Below, piece after piece: positions 26,988 through 35,830 of a stretch of DNA of 64,000 nt. The DNA is from Gillisia sp. Hel1_33_143. Lineage in GTDB: Bacteria; Bacteroidota; Bacteroidia; Flavobacteriales; Flavobacteriaceae. The notes below the pieces were generated by a model. The model was not told the origin of the DNA. It made no database searches and worked only from the letters and a program-made list of their open reading frames with translations. The translations under genes and the position numbers were made by a program. The first letter of the stretch is position 1. Each line of letters begins with the position of its first letter. The stretch covers positions 744,001-808,000 of the forward strand of contig NZ_LT629737.1 of NCBI RefSeq assembly GCF_900104765.1, written 5' to 3'.

Positions 26988-28330
26988 TTAGACTCAGATT
27001 TTTCGGTTTGAGGGGTATAGTAATTAGGAGGAAATCCATTTAAATGTCTCCATATCTCATACCAAATAGGCACATCTTCCAATAAAGCAAGTGTATTCGC
27101 ACCAGAACCTACTCTAAGCGCTTCCGGCCATGCATAATCTTCTTCATCTGGCGCAAGCAACACTCTATATTTACCATTTGCACTGCTAAAATTCTCAATA
27201 GCTACCACTTTCGCACCATAGGTACCATAAGATACATTTGGCCAACCACTAAATACAATTGCCGGCCACCCGTCAAATCTCACTCTAACTTTTTCTCCTG
27301 TGTGTAGCAATGGAAGATCTATAGGCTTCACATAAGTTTCTACCGCAAGATCATAATTAGATGGCATGATATTTACCAGCTTTTCACCTTCTTTAAAGGT
27401 TTCTCCAATTCCAGCCATAATGGCTTTGTTTATATATCCGTCTTGCGGTGCTTTTACATAGTAAAGATCTTTACGCATCTCATAATTAGTATATGAATTT
27501 TGCAATTTACTCACTTCAGCCTCTGCATTAAATTTACCAGATTCTGCAGAAGATCTATCACTAATAGATTTTGAGATCTTATCGCTATACTCCGCACGGG
27601 TTCTATTAATTTCAATTTTGGCATTTAATATATTATTCTGACTCGCCATTAACTTATTTTCCTGAGAAATTAATTTTGCCTGATTCTCTTGTAGCTTTAG
27701 TTTTTTCTCTTCAACATCTGTCATTGCTTTAAGTCCCTCTTCCTGCAATAACTGTGTTCTCTCGAACTGAGTTTCTGCAATACTAAGATTGGTTTTAGCA
27801 GCTTCAAAATCTATACTATCACTTTGAGATTTTAATACGGCTTGCTTTAGCTTATTTCTTGCTTGTTCTAGCTTTAATTCTCGTTCTGTTTGCAGTGCTC
27901 CCAACTGTGTATTTAAAGCATTCAATTTTTGATCATAAGATTCCAAAGAATTAGATTTAGATCTTACCTGGTCTCCGGTTCTCTCAATTAGGTCTGGATC
28001 AAAATATTCATTTTTTACCTCTGTAATATATAAGATGGTATCTCCTTTATTTACAAAATCACCTTCGTTTACGTACCATTTTTCGATCTTACCGGGAATG
28101 ACAGATTGAATGGTTTGCGGCCTTTGCTCCGGACTTAATGTAGTTACAGATCCAGTTCCAGAAATGGTTTGCGTCCACGGTAAGAATAAAACAACGATAC
28201 CGAAGATGGCGAAGAACTTCAGGAATCTATTAAAATATTTGTAATGCTTTTTGAAAAAGACCTTTTTACCAGCTTGATATTGGGAAAAGTCTATTTTCTC
28301 ATTCAAAGAGTTATTAGTGATATTTAGCAT
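26984..28330 (-). CDS. HlyD family membrane fusion (periplasmic adaptor) protein
   Basis: Links the inner-membrane ABC protein to the TolC-type channel. It has 448 residues: a cytoplasmic N-terminus, one membrane helix (about residues 37-55, FFAIFGIVVLFLPW), a biotinyl-lipoyl-like half (IPGKIEKWYVNEGDFVNKGD), a long coiled coil (about 115-290, rich in Glu, Lys, Gln and Leu), the second lipoyl half (YVKAPQDGYINKAIMAGIGE) and a beta-barrel domain. It starts five bases after the ABC gene and overlaps the TolC gene by four bases. Confidence 0.92.
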   Translation of the reverse strand: MLNITNNSLNEKIDFSQYQAGKKVFFKKHYKYFNRFLKFFAIFGIVVLFLPWTQTISGTGSVTTLSPEQRPQTIQSVIPGKIEKWYVNEGDFVNKGDTILYITEVKNEYFDPDLIERTGDQVRSKSNSLESYDQKLNALNTQLGALQTERELKLEQARNKLKQAVLKSQSDSIDFEAAKTNLSIAETQFERTQLLQEEGLKAMTDVEEKKLKLQENQAKLISQENKLMASQNNILNAKIEINRTRAEYSDKISKSISDRSSAESGKFNAEAEVSKLQNSYTNYEMRKDLYYVKAPQDGYINKAIMAGIGETFKEGEKLVNIMPSNYDLAVETYVKPIDLPLLHTGEKVRVRFDGWPAIVFSGWPNVSYGTYGAKVVAIENFSSANGKYRVLLAPDEEDYAWPEALRVGSGANTLALLEDVPIWYEIWRHLNGFPPNYYTPQTEKSESK

Positions 28331-28335
28331 GATAA

Positions 28336-30000
28336 TTAGGGATTATTTTGAATGACACCATTATTAAGCTCTATATGACGGTTGCAACGCTCTCGCCAAA
28401 CTTCATCTCTACTGGTAACTATAATAGACCAATCTTTTTCTGAACTAAATAAATGGTTTAAAATTGCATTTTCATTCTCCTTATCTATTTGATGTAAAGG
28501 TTCGTTAAGTATCAATAATTTAGGCTTTCTAATTAAGCTTCTTGCAAGAATGATTTTCTTAGTAATGGTATGAGGCAATTGAAGTCCTTCCGGAAATATC
28601 GTGGTACTTAAACCATCGGGTTGCTGACGCACAAATTCTTTCAATCCCATTACATTTAGAACTGCAGAGATCTCAGATTGAGAAATTGAAGTATCCCCAA
28701 AAGTTAAATTATCCATCAGTGTGCCTTCAAATAAAGACTCTTCTGTAATAGAATGTCCTAGAAGTGAATGATAAAAGTTAATATCTATGTTTTTTAAAGA
28801 TATTCCGTTCACATATATGGTTCCGCTATCTGGCTCTATTAATCCTGCAATGATCTTAAGTAAGATGGATTTCCCAGAACCATTAATTCCTTCCAAAAGG
28901 ATCTTATCTCCAGTTTTAATGGTGAGATTCACGTCCTTGAGAACAAAAGTTCCATCATTTCTTTTAAAACTAACATTTAAAAGCTCAATTTCTAAGGCTC
29001 CATTTTCAACAAAGCTATGATCACCTCCCGTAGGCTCTAATTTCTTATCTACCACTTCTCCTAATTTTTCTAGTGACGTAAGAAGATCATAAAAATTCTC
29101 TAACCCCATGATCATTTTTTCTACGGAACTAATAATCAAAAGAATAATGATTTCTGCAGCAACAAATTGACCGATATTCATTTGTTGATTTAGTACTAAT
29201 AATCCACCAATTACTAGTAAACCTGCGGTTACTAAAGTTTTAAAACCAATCATCTGAATGAACTGCAATCTTAAGATTCGGAAATGACTTTCACGCGCAT
29301 CCAGATATTTACTTACTAAAGCGTCATTCTTATTGATAGCATGTTGGGTCTTACCAGATATTTTAAAACTTATAAGCGTTCTCGCCACTTCCTGAATCCA
29401 GTGAGCGATCTTATATTTCATTTTAGACTCTTTTATACTGGTTTCTAATCCGCTTTTTGCAGTAAATCTAAATACCAGATAAATAAGCAAAACCAAAAGA
29501 ATTCCGTAAAAGATAAAAAATGGGTGATATAATGACAGTAATATAAGTCCGAAAACAATTTGTAAAACTGCTGCTGGAAAATCTAAAACCAGTTTAGAGA
29601 TCCCTTTCTGGATAGTAATTACATCAAAAAACCTATTTGCTAATTCCGGCGGATAGAAATTCTTTAATTCAGACATCTTTATCTTAGGAAATCTATACGA
29701 AAATTCAAAAGAGGCACGAGTAAAGATCTTTTGCTGAATATTTTCTAGAATACGTATTTGCATTAACTGTAAAATTCCTACGAACGCAACCCCAAGCGTA
29801 ACAAGGGCTACAAGCACGATCCAAGAAGTAGTGATTCTAGCCCCCTGAATAAGGTTTACAATTGCCTGAATTCCAAGTGGCACAGAGAGATTCACCAACC
29901 CTGCAAAAATTGCATAATATAAAATCTGTAAAAAGTCCTTTTTCTCTAGCTTTAAAAGACCAATAAAGCGCTGCCAGGTAGTTAATTTATCTTCAGTCAT
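28336..30000 (-). CDS. ABC exporter-type protein (membrane domain plus ATPase) with degenerate ATPase motifs
   Basis: Encodes 554 residues: an ABC exporter membrane domain (about residues 15-310, six helices) fused to a nucleotide-binding domain (about 335-554). There is no N-terminal C39 peptidase. Walker A is intact (EGINGSGKS, about residue 370). However, the LSGGQ signature region reads PHTITKKIILARSL, Walker B reads LLILNEP (Asp replaced by Asn), the switch His region reads IIVTSRDE, and the Q-loop region reads HSITEESLFEGTL. Either this is a regulatory or slow ATPase or an undescribed subfamily. Its gene overlaps the TetR gene by eight bases and precedes the HlyD and TolC genes, so it is the inner-membrane part of a tripartite exporter; no cargo gene is adjacent. 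Confidence 0.9.
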   Translation of the reverse strand: MTEDKLTTWQRFIGLLKLEKKDFLQILYYAIFAGLVNLSVPLGIQAIVNLIQGARITTSWIVLVALVTLGVAFVGILQLMQIRILENIQQKIFTRASFEFSYRFPKIKMSELKNFYPPELANRFFDVITIQKGISKLVLDFPAAVLQIVFGLILLSLYHPFFIFYGILLVLLIYLVFRFTAKSGLETSIKESKMKYKIAHWIQEVARTLISFKISGKTQHAINKNDALVSKYLDARESHFRILRLQFIQMIGFKTLVTAGLLVIGGLLVLNQQMNIGQFVAAEIIILLIISSVEKMIMGLENFYDLLTSLEKLGEVVDKKLEPTGGDHSFVENGALEIELLNVSFKRNDGTFVLKDVNLTIKTGDKILLEGINGSGKSILLKIIAGLIEPDSGTIYVNGISLKNIDINFYHSLLGHSITEESLFEGTLMDNLTFGDTSISQSEISAVLNVMGLKEFVRQQPDGLSTTIFPEGLQLPHTITKKIILARSLIRKPKLLILNEPLHQIDKENENAILNHLFSSEKDWSIIVTSRDEVWRERCNRHIELNNGVIQNNP

Positions 30001-30679
30001 GATTCTCTAATTTTAAAGTTTTTTCAACTAGGTCTATAAAATAATCAGTAACTGTGATCTTGGCATCGCAATCTGTAATAGATGTGATATGATCTCTTAA
30101 AAAATGCTGATGTAATGCACCATCTATAATCATACTAGATAAGCTTAAAGAAAATTTATACTCTGGAGCCACCGTATTTACCATTTCAGCTATACGGCCA
30201 ACCACTCTCTTATATACAGAAAAATAACCTCCTTTATTATCTGTATCTACTTCTTTGGTAAGATAAGATTTTGAAGATTCATTAATAATAATATTGTTTA
30301 AAGCAACTTCATTTATATGCTCAAAGCGAAAATCCTGTACCACAGGATGCGTCATCACCTCCACACCTTTAATTAATTTTTGAGTAGGATTGCCCATGCC
30401 GTGAGTAGATATAGTTAGCTGAAATTCTTTCCAACCCCAATACCAATTTGTAATATAAACCAGAAATTTGTGCTTATTCTCAAAGTATCTGTAAATAGAA
30501 CTTTCATTAGAATTGATCTCCGCACCCAATTTCTTAAATGTGAATTTCTCAAACCCAATTTGATGGATTAAGAGAATTCCATTTCCCACAATCTTCTTAC
30601 CAAGCTCACTAGATTCAGGATCTTTGAGATATAAGTCTGAATTAATGGAAATTTTTAAACTACTAAATAATTTATCCAC
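29993..30679 (-). CDS. TetR family transcriptional regulator of the exporter operon
   Basis: Encodes 228 residues from a GTG start. The N-terminal TetR helix-turn-helix is visible at about residues 30-75 (GFEKFTFKKLGAEINSNESS followed by IYRYFENKHKFLVYI); the remainder is a helical ligand-binding domain that I cannot assign to a ligand. It is the first gene of the operon, and a perfect 15-bp palindrome adjoins the -7 element of its promoter, so it probably represses itself and the exporter. GTG is accepted because the frame has no nearby ATG before the HTH and the promoter lies just upstream. Confidence 0.87.
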   Translation of the reverse strand: MDKLFSSLKISINSDLYLKDPESSELGKKIVGNGILLIHQIGFEKFTFKKLGAEINSNESSIYRYFENKHKFLVYITNWYWGWKEFQLTISTHGMGNPTQKLIKGVEVMTHPVVQDFRFEHINEVALNNIIINESSKSYLTKEVDTDNKGGYFSVYKRVVGRIAEMVNTVAPEYKFSLSLSSMIIDGALHQHFLRDHITSITDCDAKITVTDYFIDLVEKTLKLENHD

Positions 30680-30698
30680 CTTACTAATTTTAGTCTTG

Positions 30699-30720
30699 CA
30701 AATATAATAGTATTACTATT
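30699..30720 (-). promoter_or_regulatory. Promoter -7 element and candidate TetR operator
   Basis: On the minus strand TATATTTG (30706-30699) matches the TAnnTTTG -7 element 20 bases before the tetR start. Overlapping its upstream edge is the perfect palindrome AATAGTATTACTATT (30706-30720), well placed for a repressor to block the promoter. Confidence 0.6.
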
Positions 30721-30928
30721 AACTATTAGTAGCTTGTCTATTAATTTTAGTTAAAACTTAAGAATTTCCATTCTTTAAAATTATAACTTATTGATTGTTA
30801 GATATATATTCACTACACAAATGAAATAAATCAATAGATAAAAAGATGGAATTATGATTTACAAGTAGATAATCAAATCTGATATTCTAAAAGAGGATAC
30901 CAATAATGATATTTTCAGATTAGATAAA

Positions 30929-30953
30929 CAAGCTAAAAAGTAATTTTAGCTTG
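30929..30953 (-). terminator. Hairpin downstream of the DUF3078 gene
   Basis: Perfect 10-bp stem (30929-30938 / 30944-30953) with a five-base loop, followed on the minus strand by a short T-rich stretch. The weak T-tract makes it only a probable terminator. Confidence 0.5.
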
Positions 30954-31057
30954 AAGACAAGCGGAAAAGTGAAAGCACAGAGAAGCCTTCTTACACAAGA
31001 GAATGAGTTTAAAATAAATAGTAAAGAATTGATAATGAGCTAGAAGATAACTTAAAC

Positions 31058-32101
31058 CTAAAATTCATACAAAACTCCTACCCCCAACATTTGTTTAAAT
31101 TGGATCTTTGGCCCTTTTGCTTCTAAGACTCCATCTCCATCACTATCTTTTTTAGACTTCACATCGTCATCATATTTTAAGTGAGAGCCAATACTAGCCT
31201 TTACAAAGTCGTTTACAGTAAGGTTGATGTTTAATTGCCAGTCTACATCTACATTTCCAAATTTATTCAGGTAGTCTGAATATAAACTTAATTGATTTTC
31301 GACATTAATATTCTCAAACACCTCTTTAGTAAATCCACTTGTAAACAGAAAACCAAATTCTGTACGCACATTTTCCCCTTCTTCGATGATGTTACCTTCC
31401 TCATCTCTAATTGCCGGTCTTACCCCAAACATTCCTTCATTAGAAAGCCTTTGATCTAATACAAATGTAGATTTTTGAGTTACAGGAGAAATATACAGCG
31501 TAAGATCTTCTTTTGGATCTGTATATTCAGAACCAATCCCTAGAAACATATACCCCGGAGCCATAAATTTAGAAATAGGTTTTTCTGTATCTGGATATTG
31601 ATATCCGTTGGAGAATTGAGTATTAAAATTGAATTTAGCAGAATAACGCCAGTTAGAGGTAGAATCTCGACGATAACCAAATGTAGAATTCACAATTAAC
31701 TGATCGTCTGTTTTTCTAGTTTCTCGACCTTCTTGGGCATTTATCCCATAACGTAATGCAATATTAGATTTCCAAAGGGTATACTGCTTTTTATATTTAC
31801 GTTCAAAATTACCATGAAACAAAGCTGAAATAGAATTGTTACCCCCAGCATTCCAATTCACAAATGCTACTTCGTTTAAGTTCACTCCCACCGCATTTTT
31901 TTGACTCCAAAGCAACACCACATCCTGATCTATAATTGCGGTGGTATCTACAGTAGTGGTGTCTACAGAAACTGTATCTAGCTTTAGTTTGGGGAATTTT
32001 CTTGCAAAAGCAGAATTTATAGAAATAAAAAAAGTTAAAAGCAATATCAAACCAAGGGTAGGGAGTCTTAAAGGCATCAATTTTTTAAAAGTTTTAGTCA
32101 T
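31058..32101 (-). CDS. DUF3078 outer-membrane-barrel-like protein
   Basis: Encodes 347 residues with a signal peptide (LGLILLLTFFISINSAFA, cleavage about residue 33). The body matches DUF3078, a Bacteroidota family: LLWSQKNAVGVNLNEVAFVN with NWNAGGNNSISAL, followed by repeated amphipathic strands and an aromatic C-terminus (GVLYEF) typical of outer-membrane beta-barrels. Function unknown. It overlaps the end of dxs by four bases, a linkage I recall in other flavobacteria; it may simply be cotranscribed. Confidence 0.87.
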   Translation of the reverse strand: MTKTFKKLMPLRLPTLGLILLLTFFISINSAFARKFPKLKLDTVSVDTTTVDTTAIIDQDVVLLWSQKNAVGVNLNEVAFVNWNAGGNNSISALFHGNFERKYKKQYTLWKSNIALRYGINAQEGRETRKTDDQLIVNSTFGYRRDSTSNWRYSAKFNFNTQFSNGYQYPDTEKPISKFMAPGYMFLGIGSEYTDPKEDLTLYISPVTQKSTFVLDQRLSNEGMFGVRPAIRDEEGNIIEEGENVRTEFGFLFTSGFTKEVFENINVENQLSLYSDYLNKFGNVDVDWQLNINLTVNDFVKASIGSHLKYDDDVKSKKDSDGDGVLEAKGPKIQFKQMLGVGVLYEF

Positions 32102-33876
32102 AGATCTAAATGGTGAGTTATGGCAGCGATTATACTCTCAACGTCAATTTTTACAATTTCTTGTAATTCATCTAAACTTCCTTGCTCCACAAACTCATCT
32201 GGCACGCCCAATCTGGTAATCTTACCCTTGTAATTAAAGCGGGAAGCTAGCTCCAATACTGCAGAACCAAAGCCTCCTGCCAACACTCCATCTTCTACGG
32301 TTACAATATGTTCAAAATTATTAAAAATCTCCAAAAACAGATCTTCATCCAGAGGTTTTATGAATCTCGCATCATAATGAGCTACCCTATTCGCATCAGA
32401 AATTGCCTCTATAGCAATTCTTACATTTTCTTTTACGCTCCCTATGCTTACCACAGCCACATCACTCCCTGTTCTAATTCTAACACCTTTACCAAATGGG
32501 ATCTTTACAAAATCTCTTTTCCAGTTCACATAATTCCCTCTACCTCTTGGGTATCTTATAACCAAAGGGCCCTCTAAGCCTAATTGAGCAGTATATAAAA
32601 GATTGCGCAATTCCAGTTCGTCTGATGGGGCTGCGATCACTAGATCTGGAATACATCTTAAAAAAGCGATATCAAAAACACCATGATGCGTAGCTCCGTC
32701 TTCCCCTACCAAACCAGCTCTATCCAAACAAAAGATCACCGGTAGATTTTGTAAAGCTACATCATGAATTACCTGATCATAAGCTCTTTGAAGGAATGTT
32801 GAATAGATATTGCAAAAAACCACGAACCCTTGAGTAGCCATTCCAGCAGCCAATGTTACAGCATGCTGTTCTGCAATTCCAACATCAAAAGCTCTATCTG
32901 GAAAAGCATCCATCATATATTTTAGAGAACTTCCTGTTGGCATTGCCGGAGTAATTCCTATGATCTTTTCATTCTCTCTGGCTAGTTCTACTAAGGTAAG
33001 TCCAAAAACATCCTGGTATTTAAAAGGAAGTCCGTTAGAATTGCTTGGAAGTAACTCACCTGTATCTGCAATAAATTTCCCCGGAGCATGATATTTCACC
33101 TGATCTTCTTCAGCCTGCTTTAAACCTTTTCCTTTGGTAGTGATAACATGCAGGAATTTAGGACCTTGAATATTTTTTAATTCTTCAAATACCTGAAGCA
33201 AACTTTTAAGATCATGACCATCTACCGGCCCATAATATTTAAAATTTAAAGCTTCTATTATATTATCCTGTGCTGGTTTTTTACCCACGGTGGCTTTGGT
33301 GAGATATTGTTTTAGAGCTCCTACACTAGGATCTATGCCTATAGCATTATCATTAAGCACTACTAAAAGATTAGCATTGGTTACTCCGGCATGATTCAAT
33401 CCTTCAAAAGCCATTCCACTAGCTATAGAAGCATCCCCAATAACAGCTATATGTTGTTTCTTAGTTTCACCTTTTAAATTAGAAGCCAGTGCCATTCCTA
33501 AGGCTGCAGATATAGAGGTGGAAGAATGTCCTACTCCAAAAGTGTCGTAGATACTTTCCTCTCTTTTTGGAAATCCGCTAAGACCACCAAGACTTCTATT
33601 GGTATGAAAGCTATCTCTTCTCCCTGTTAAGATCTTGTGCCCGTATGCTTGATGTCCAACATCCCAAACCAATAAATCATCTGGAGTATTAAAAACATAA
33701 TGCAAGGCTATGGTAAGTTCAACAACGCCTAAACTAGCACCCAAATGTCCTTCTTTGGTAGCTACAATATTTATAATGAACTTTCTAAGCTCCATGGCCA
33801 AAGCTTCAAGTTTCTCTTGTGGAAGTGCTCTAAGATCTGAAGGAGCATTAATAGAATCTAAAATACTTTTTGCCAT
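32098..33876 (-). CDS. dxs: 1-deoxy-D-xylulose-5-phosphate synthase
   Basis: Condenses pyruvate and glyceraldehyde 3-phosphate, the first step of the non-mevalonate isoprenoid pathway, using thiamine diphosphate. With the ATG at 33876 it has 592 residues. Motifs are GHLGASLGVVELTIALHYVF at the N-terminus, WDVGHQAYGHKILTGR, the thiamine diphosphate motif beginning GDASIASGMAFEGLN, and the transketolase middle domain DRAGLVGEDGATHHGVFD. An in-frame extension to 33918 would overlap the divergent tadA gene and lacks the consensus N-terminus, so it is rejected; the -7 element also sits between the two starts. Confidence 0.95.
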   Translation of the reverse strand: MAKSILDSINAPSDLRALPQEKLEALAMELRKFIINIVATKEGHLGASLGVVELTIALHYVFNTPDDLLVWDVGHQAYGHKILTGRRDSFHTNRSLGGLSGFPKREESIYDTFGVGHSSTSISAALGMALASNLKGETKKQHIAVIGDASIASGMAFEGLNHAGVTNANLLVVLNDNAIGIDPSVGALKQYLTKATVGKKPAQDNIIEALNFKYYGPVDGHDLKSLLQVFEELKNIQGPKFLHVITTKGKGLKQAEEDQVKYHAPGKFIADTGELLPSNSNGLPFKYQDVFGLTLVELARENEKIIGITPAMPTGSSLKYMMDAFPDRAFDVGIAEQHAVTLAAGMATQGFVVFCNIYSTFLQRAYDQVIHDVALQNLPVIFCLDRAGLVGEDGATHHGVFDIAFLRCIPDLVIAAPSDELELRNLLYTAQLGLEGPLVIRYPRGRGNYVNWKRDFVKIPFGKGVRIRTGSDVAVVSIGSVKENVRIAIEAISDANRVAHYDARFIKPLDEDLFLEIFNNFEHIVTVEDGVLAGGFGSAVLELASRFNYKGKITRLGVPDEFVEQGSLDELQEIVKIDVESIIAAITHHLDL

Positions 33877-33880
33877 AAAG

Positions 33881-33909
33881 CAAAGGTACATTTTGAAATT
33901 GTATTTTTG
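33881..33909. promoter_or_regulatory. Divergent -7 elements of dxs and tadA, each abutting its start codon
   Basis: Minus strand TACCTTTG (33888-33881) ends four bases before the dxs ATG. Plus strand TATTTTTG (33902-33909) ends three bases before the tadA ATG. Both match TAnnTTTG; no well-spaced -33 elements were seen. Both transcripts would be leaderless or nearly so. Confidence 0.5.
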
Positions 33910-33912
33910 AAG

Positions 33913-34362
33913 ATGCAATTAATTTTTGACGATAGCTATTTCATGAAAAAAGCCTTAGAAGAGGCTGAAATTGCTTTTGAACGAGGGGAAATCCCCGTTG
34001 GTGTGGTAGTGGTAATAGATAATAAGATCATTGCCAGGGGGCATAATCTTACCGAAATGCTGAATGATATTACGGCTCATGCAGAGATGCAGGCCATTAC
34101 CTCTGCTGCCAATTATCTAGGAGGAAAATATCTAAAAGGTTGCACCATGTATGCGTCTTTAGAGCCATGCCAAATGTGTGCAGGAGCATTATACTGGAGC
34201 CAAATCTCTAATCTGGTTTTCGCCGCTAGCGATCATGATAGAGGTTATAGAGCAATGGGAGCCAAACTACACCCCAAAACCAAAGTTAAGAACGGTATAA
34301 TGGAAGATGAGGCTTCTACTCTCTTAAAGCGATTCTTTATACAGAGAAGAAACCTCAACTAA
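33913..34362 (+). CDS. tadA: tRNA-specific adenosine deaminase (TadA-type nucleoside deaminase)
   Basis: Zinc deaminase that converts adenosine to inosine at the wobble position of tRNA-Arg(ACG). From the ATG at 33913 it has 149 residues (an upstream in-frame TTG at 33907 would add two). Zinc and catalytic residues are H56 and E58 (THAEMQA-like, here AHAEMQ), C86 and C89 (EPCQMC). GEIPVGVVVV, YASLEPCQMCAGAL and the C-terminal ASTLLKRFFIQRR are typical of TadA rather than of guanine deaminases. Divergent from dxs, and convergent with the MFS gene 13 bases beyond its end. Confidence 0.93.
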   Translation: MQLIFDDSYFMKKALEEAEIAFERGEIPVGVVVVIDNKIIARGHNLTEMLNDITAHAEMQAITSAANYLGGKYLKGCTMYASLEPCQMCAGALYWSQISNLVFAASDHDRGYRAMGAKLHPKTKVKNGIMEDEASTLLKRFFIQRRNLN

Positions 34363-34375
34363 AATAAGGTTTTTA

Positions 34376-35779
34376 TTAAGACGTATGTTTAACTTCTTCT
34401 GGAATATCCCACATATTTTCTAATTCCTCCAAAGATTTCCCTTTAGTTTCAGGAATGAACTTGTAAGTGAAGATAATTATCCCCAGAATAAATGCCGAGA
34501 AGATAAAATAAGGTAAAGATCCATTCCAATATGCATTATTGTTCACTTCGCTTTCGGCAACCATTGGGAATGCCTGAGTTACTACATAATTCGCCGCCCA
34601 TTGCGCTGCAACTGCTATAGACATTGCTGCACTACGAATATTATTCGGGAACATTTCAGAAAGAATTACCCATACTACAGGCCCCATAGACATTGCGAAA
34701 GAAGCAATGAATAATAGCACTCCAATTAAGGATAAAATCCCAACAGACCCTGTCATTAAAGTTCCTCCAAGTAATAAGAACCCTGCTAACATCCCAAAAG
34801 AACCAATAAATATAAGCGGCTTTCTACCAAATTTATCTACTGTTGCCATAGCAACAAATGTGAACACCAAATTAATCGCAGCTAATAATACCTGCTGCTT
34901 TAAAACATCTTCCTTACCAAAACCTAATGCCTGTTCAAAAATATCTGCACCATAATATAGCACTGCATTTATTCCTGTAAATTGTTGAAGTACAGATAAA
35001 ATAGTTCCTATTACTATTATAGAGAAAACTCCTTTAGCAAAAAGGCTAATTTTAACTTTACTCTTGTCTTTCTGTAAAGATCTTTCTATTTCACCAAATT
35101 CAATATTCGCTGCTTCTGCACCATGAATTCTCGTAAGTACGCTTACAGCATTCTCCTTTAAACCTTTCATTGCAAGCCAACGTGGACTTTTAGGAACGAA
35201 GAATAAAAGAACTAGGAATAACATGCTTGGTATAAGTTCAGACCAGAACATCCATCTCCAACCTGTTTGAATATTTTCTTCTACCGTAGCGTTTTGCCCT
35301 ATCATATAGGTAACTAAGAATACTACAAAGAAACCAACTACAATGGCTAATTGATAATAACTCACTAAAGTACCTCTAATCTTTGCTGGTGCTATCTCTG
35401 CAATATAAGTTGGCGCATTCATTGATGCAATACCAATTCCTAATCCACCAATAATTCTAAAGACCACTAATAATGAAACAGACTGCGGCAAGAATTCTGG
35501 CAGTCCAGAACCCCAAGCAGATAATGAGAATAATATAGAGGAGATAATAAGAGAATATTTTCTTCCTATTCCCTTACTTAGAGGCCCTGCTACAATGGCT
35601 CCAACAAAACACCCTAATAAAGCACTTCCAACAACCCATCCTTTCATTCCGGCATCGAGATCGAAATACTGACTGAAAAAATATTGAGATCCGTTTATTA
35701 CACCGGTATCATATCCAAAAAGTAATCCACCTAGAGCAGATACAATGGTTATTAGAATAAGGTAAGTTTTATTTTTCAT
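34376..35779 (-). CDS. Sugar porter MFS transporter (XylE/GLUT-like)
   Basis: Inner-membrane sugar symporter with 12 helices in 467 residues. Sugar-porter signatures are all visible: GLLFGYDTGVINGS in helix 1, GRKYSLIISS between helices 2 and 3, IGIASMNAPTYIAEIAPAKI with RG after helix 4, the QQFTGINAVLYYG segment of helix 7, DKFGRKPLIF between helices 8 and 9, and PETKGKSLEE at the end. Placed at the end of the glucan locus, 51 bases after the second GH16 gene, it probably imports glucose or small oligosaccharides released by the GH3 enzyme; the substrate is inferred from context. Confidence 0.93.
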   Translation of the reverse strand: MKNKTYLILITIVSALGGLLFGYDTGVINGSQYFFSQYFDLDAGMKGWVVGSALLGCFVGAIVAGPLSKGIGRKYSLIISSILFSLSAWGSGLPEFLPQSVSLLVVFRIIGGLGIGIASMNAPTYIAEIAPAKIRGTLVSYYQLAIVVGFFVVFLVTYMIGQNATVEENIQTGWRWMFWSELIPSMLFLVLLFFVPKSPRWLAMKGLKENAVSVLTRIHGAEAANIEFGEIERSLQKDKSKVKISLFAKGVFSIIVIGTILSVLQQFTGINAVLYYGADIFEQALGFGKEDVLKQQVLLAAINLVFTFVAMATVDKFGRKPLIFIGSFGMLAGFLLLGGTLMTGSVGILSLIGVLLFIASFAMSMGPVVWVILSEMFPNNIRSAAMSIAVAAQWAANYVVTQAFPMVAESEVNNNAYWNGSLPYFIFSAFILGIIIFTYKFIPETKGKSLEELENMWDIPEEVKHTS

Positions 35780-35830
35780 GAAAGTTATTTTGAAGAAGGG
35801 ATAAATCTACATTAATATGTTTAAAAACTT

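Larger units (their letters stand above)
30680..31057. other. 378-base gap between the exporter operon and the dxs operon
   Basis: Holds the tetR promoter and operator on one side and, at 30929-30953, a hairpin that probably ends the dxs/DUF3078 transcript. The rest is AT-rich with no frame or RNA gene that I recognise. Confidence 0.5.

Noticed and set aside
28336-30000. Bacteriocin-type peptidase-containing ABC exporter
   Set aside because: There is no N-terminal C39 peptidase domain, and no small GG-leader peptide gene is visible nearby.
33877-33918. Longer N-terminus for dxs starting at 33918
   Set aside because: It would overlap the divergent tadA start, adds residues not found in Dxs proteins, and spans a TAnnTTTG promoter element directly before the ATG at 33876.
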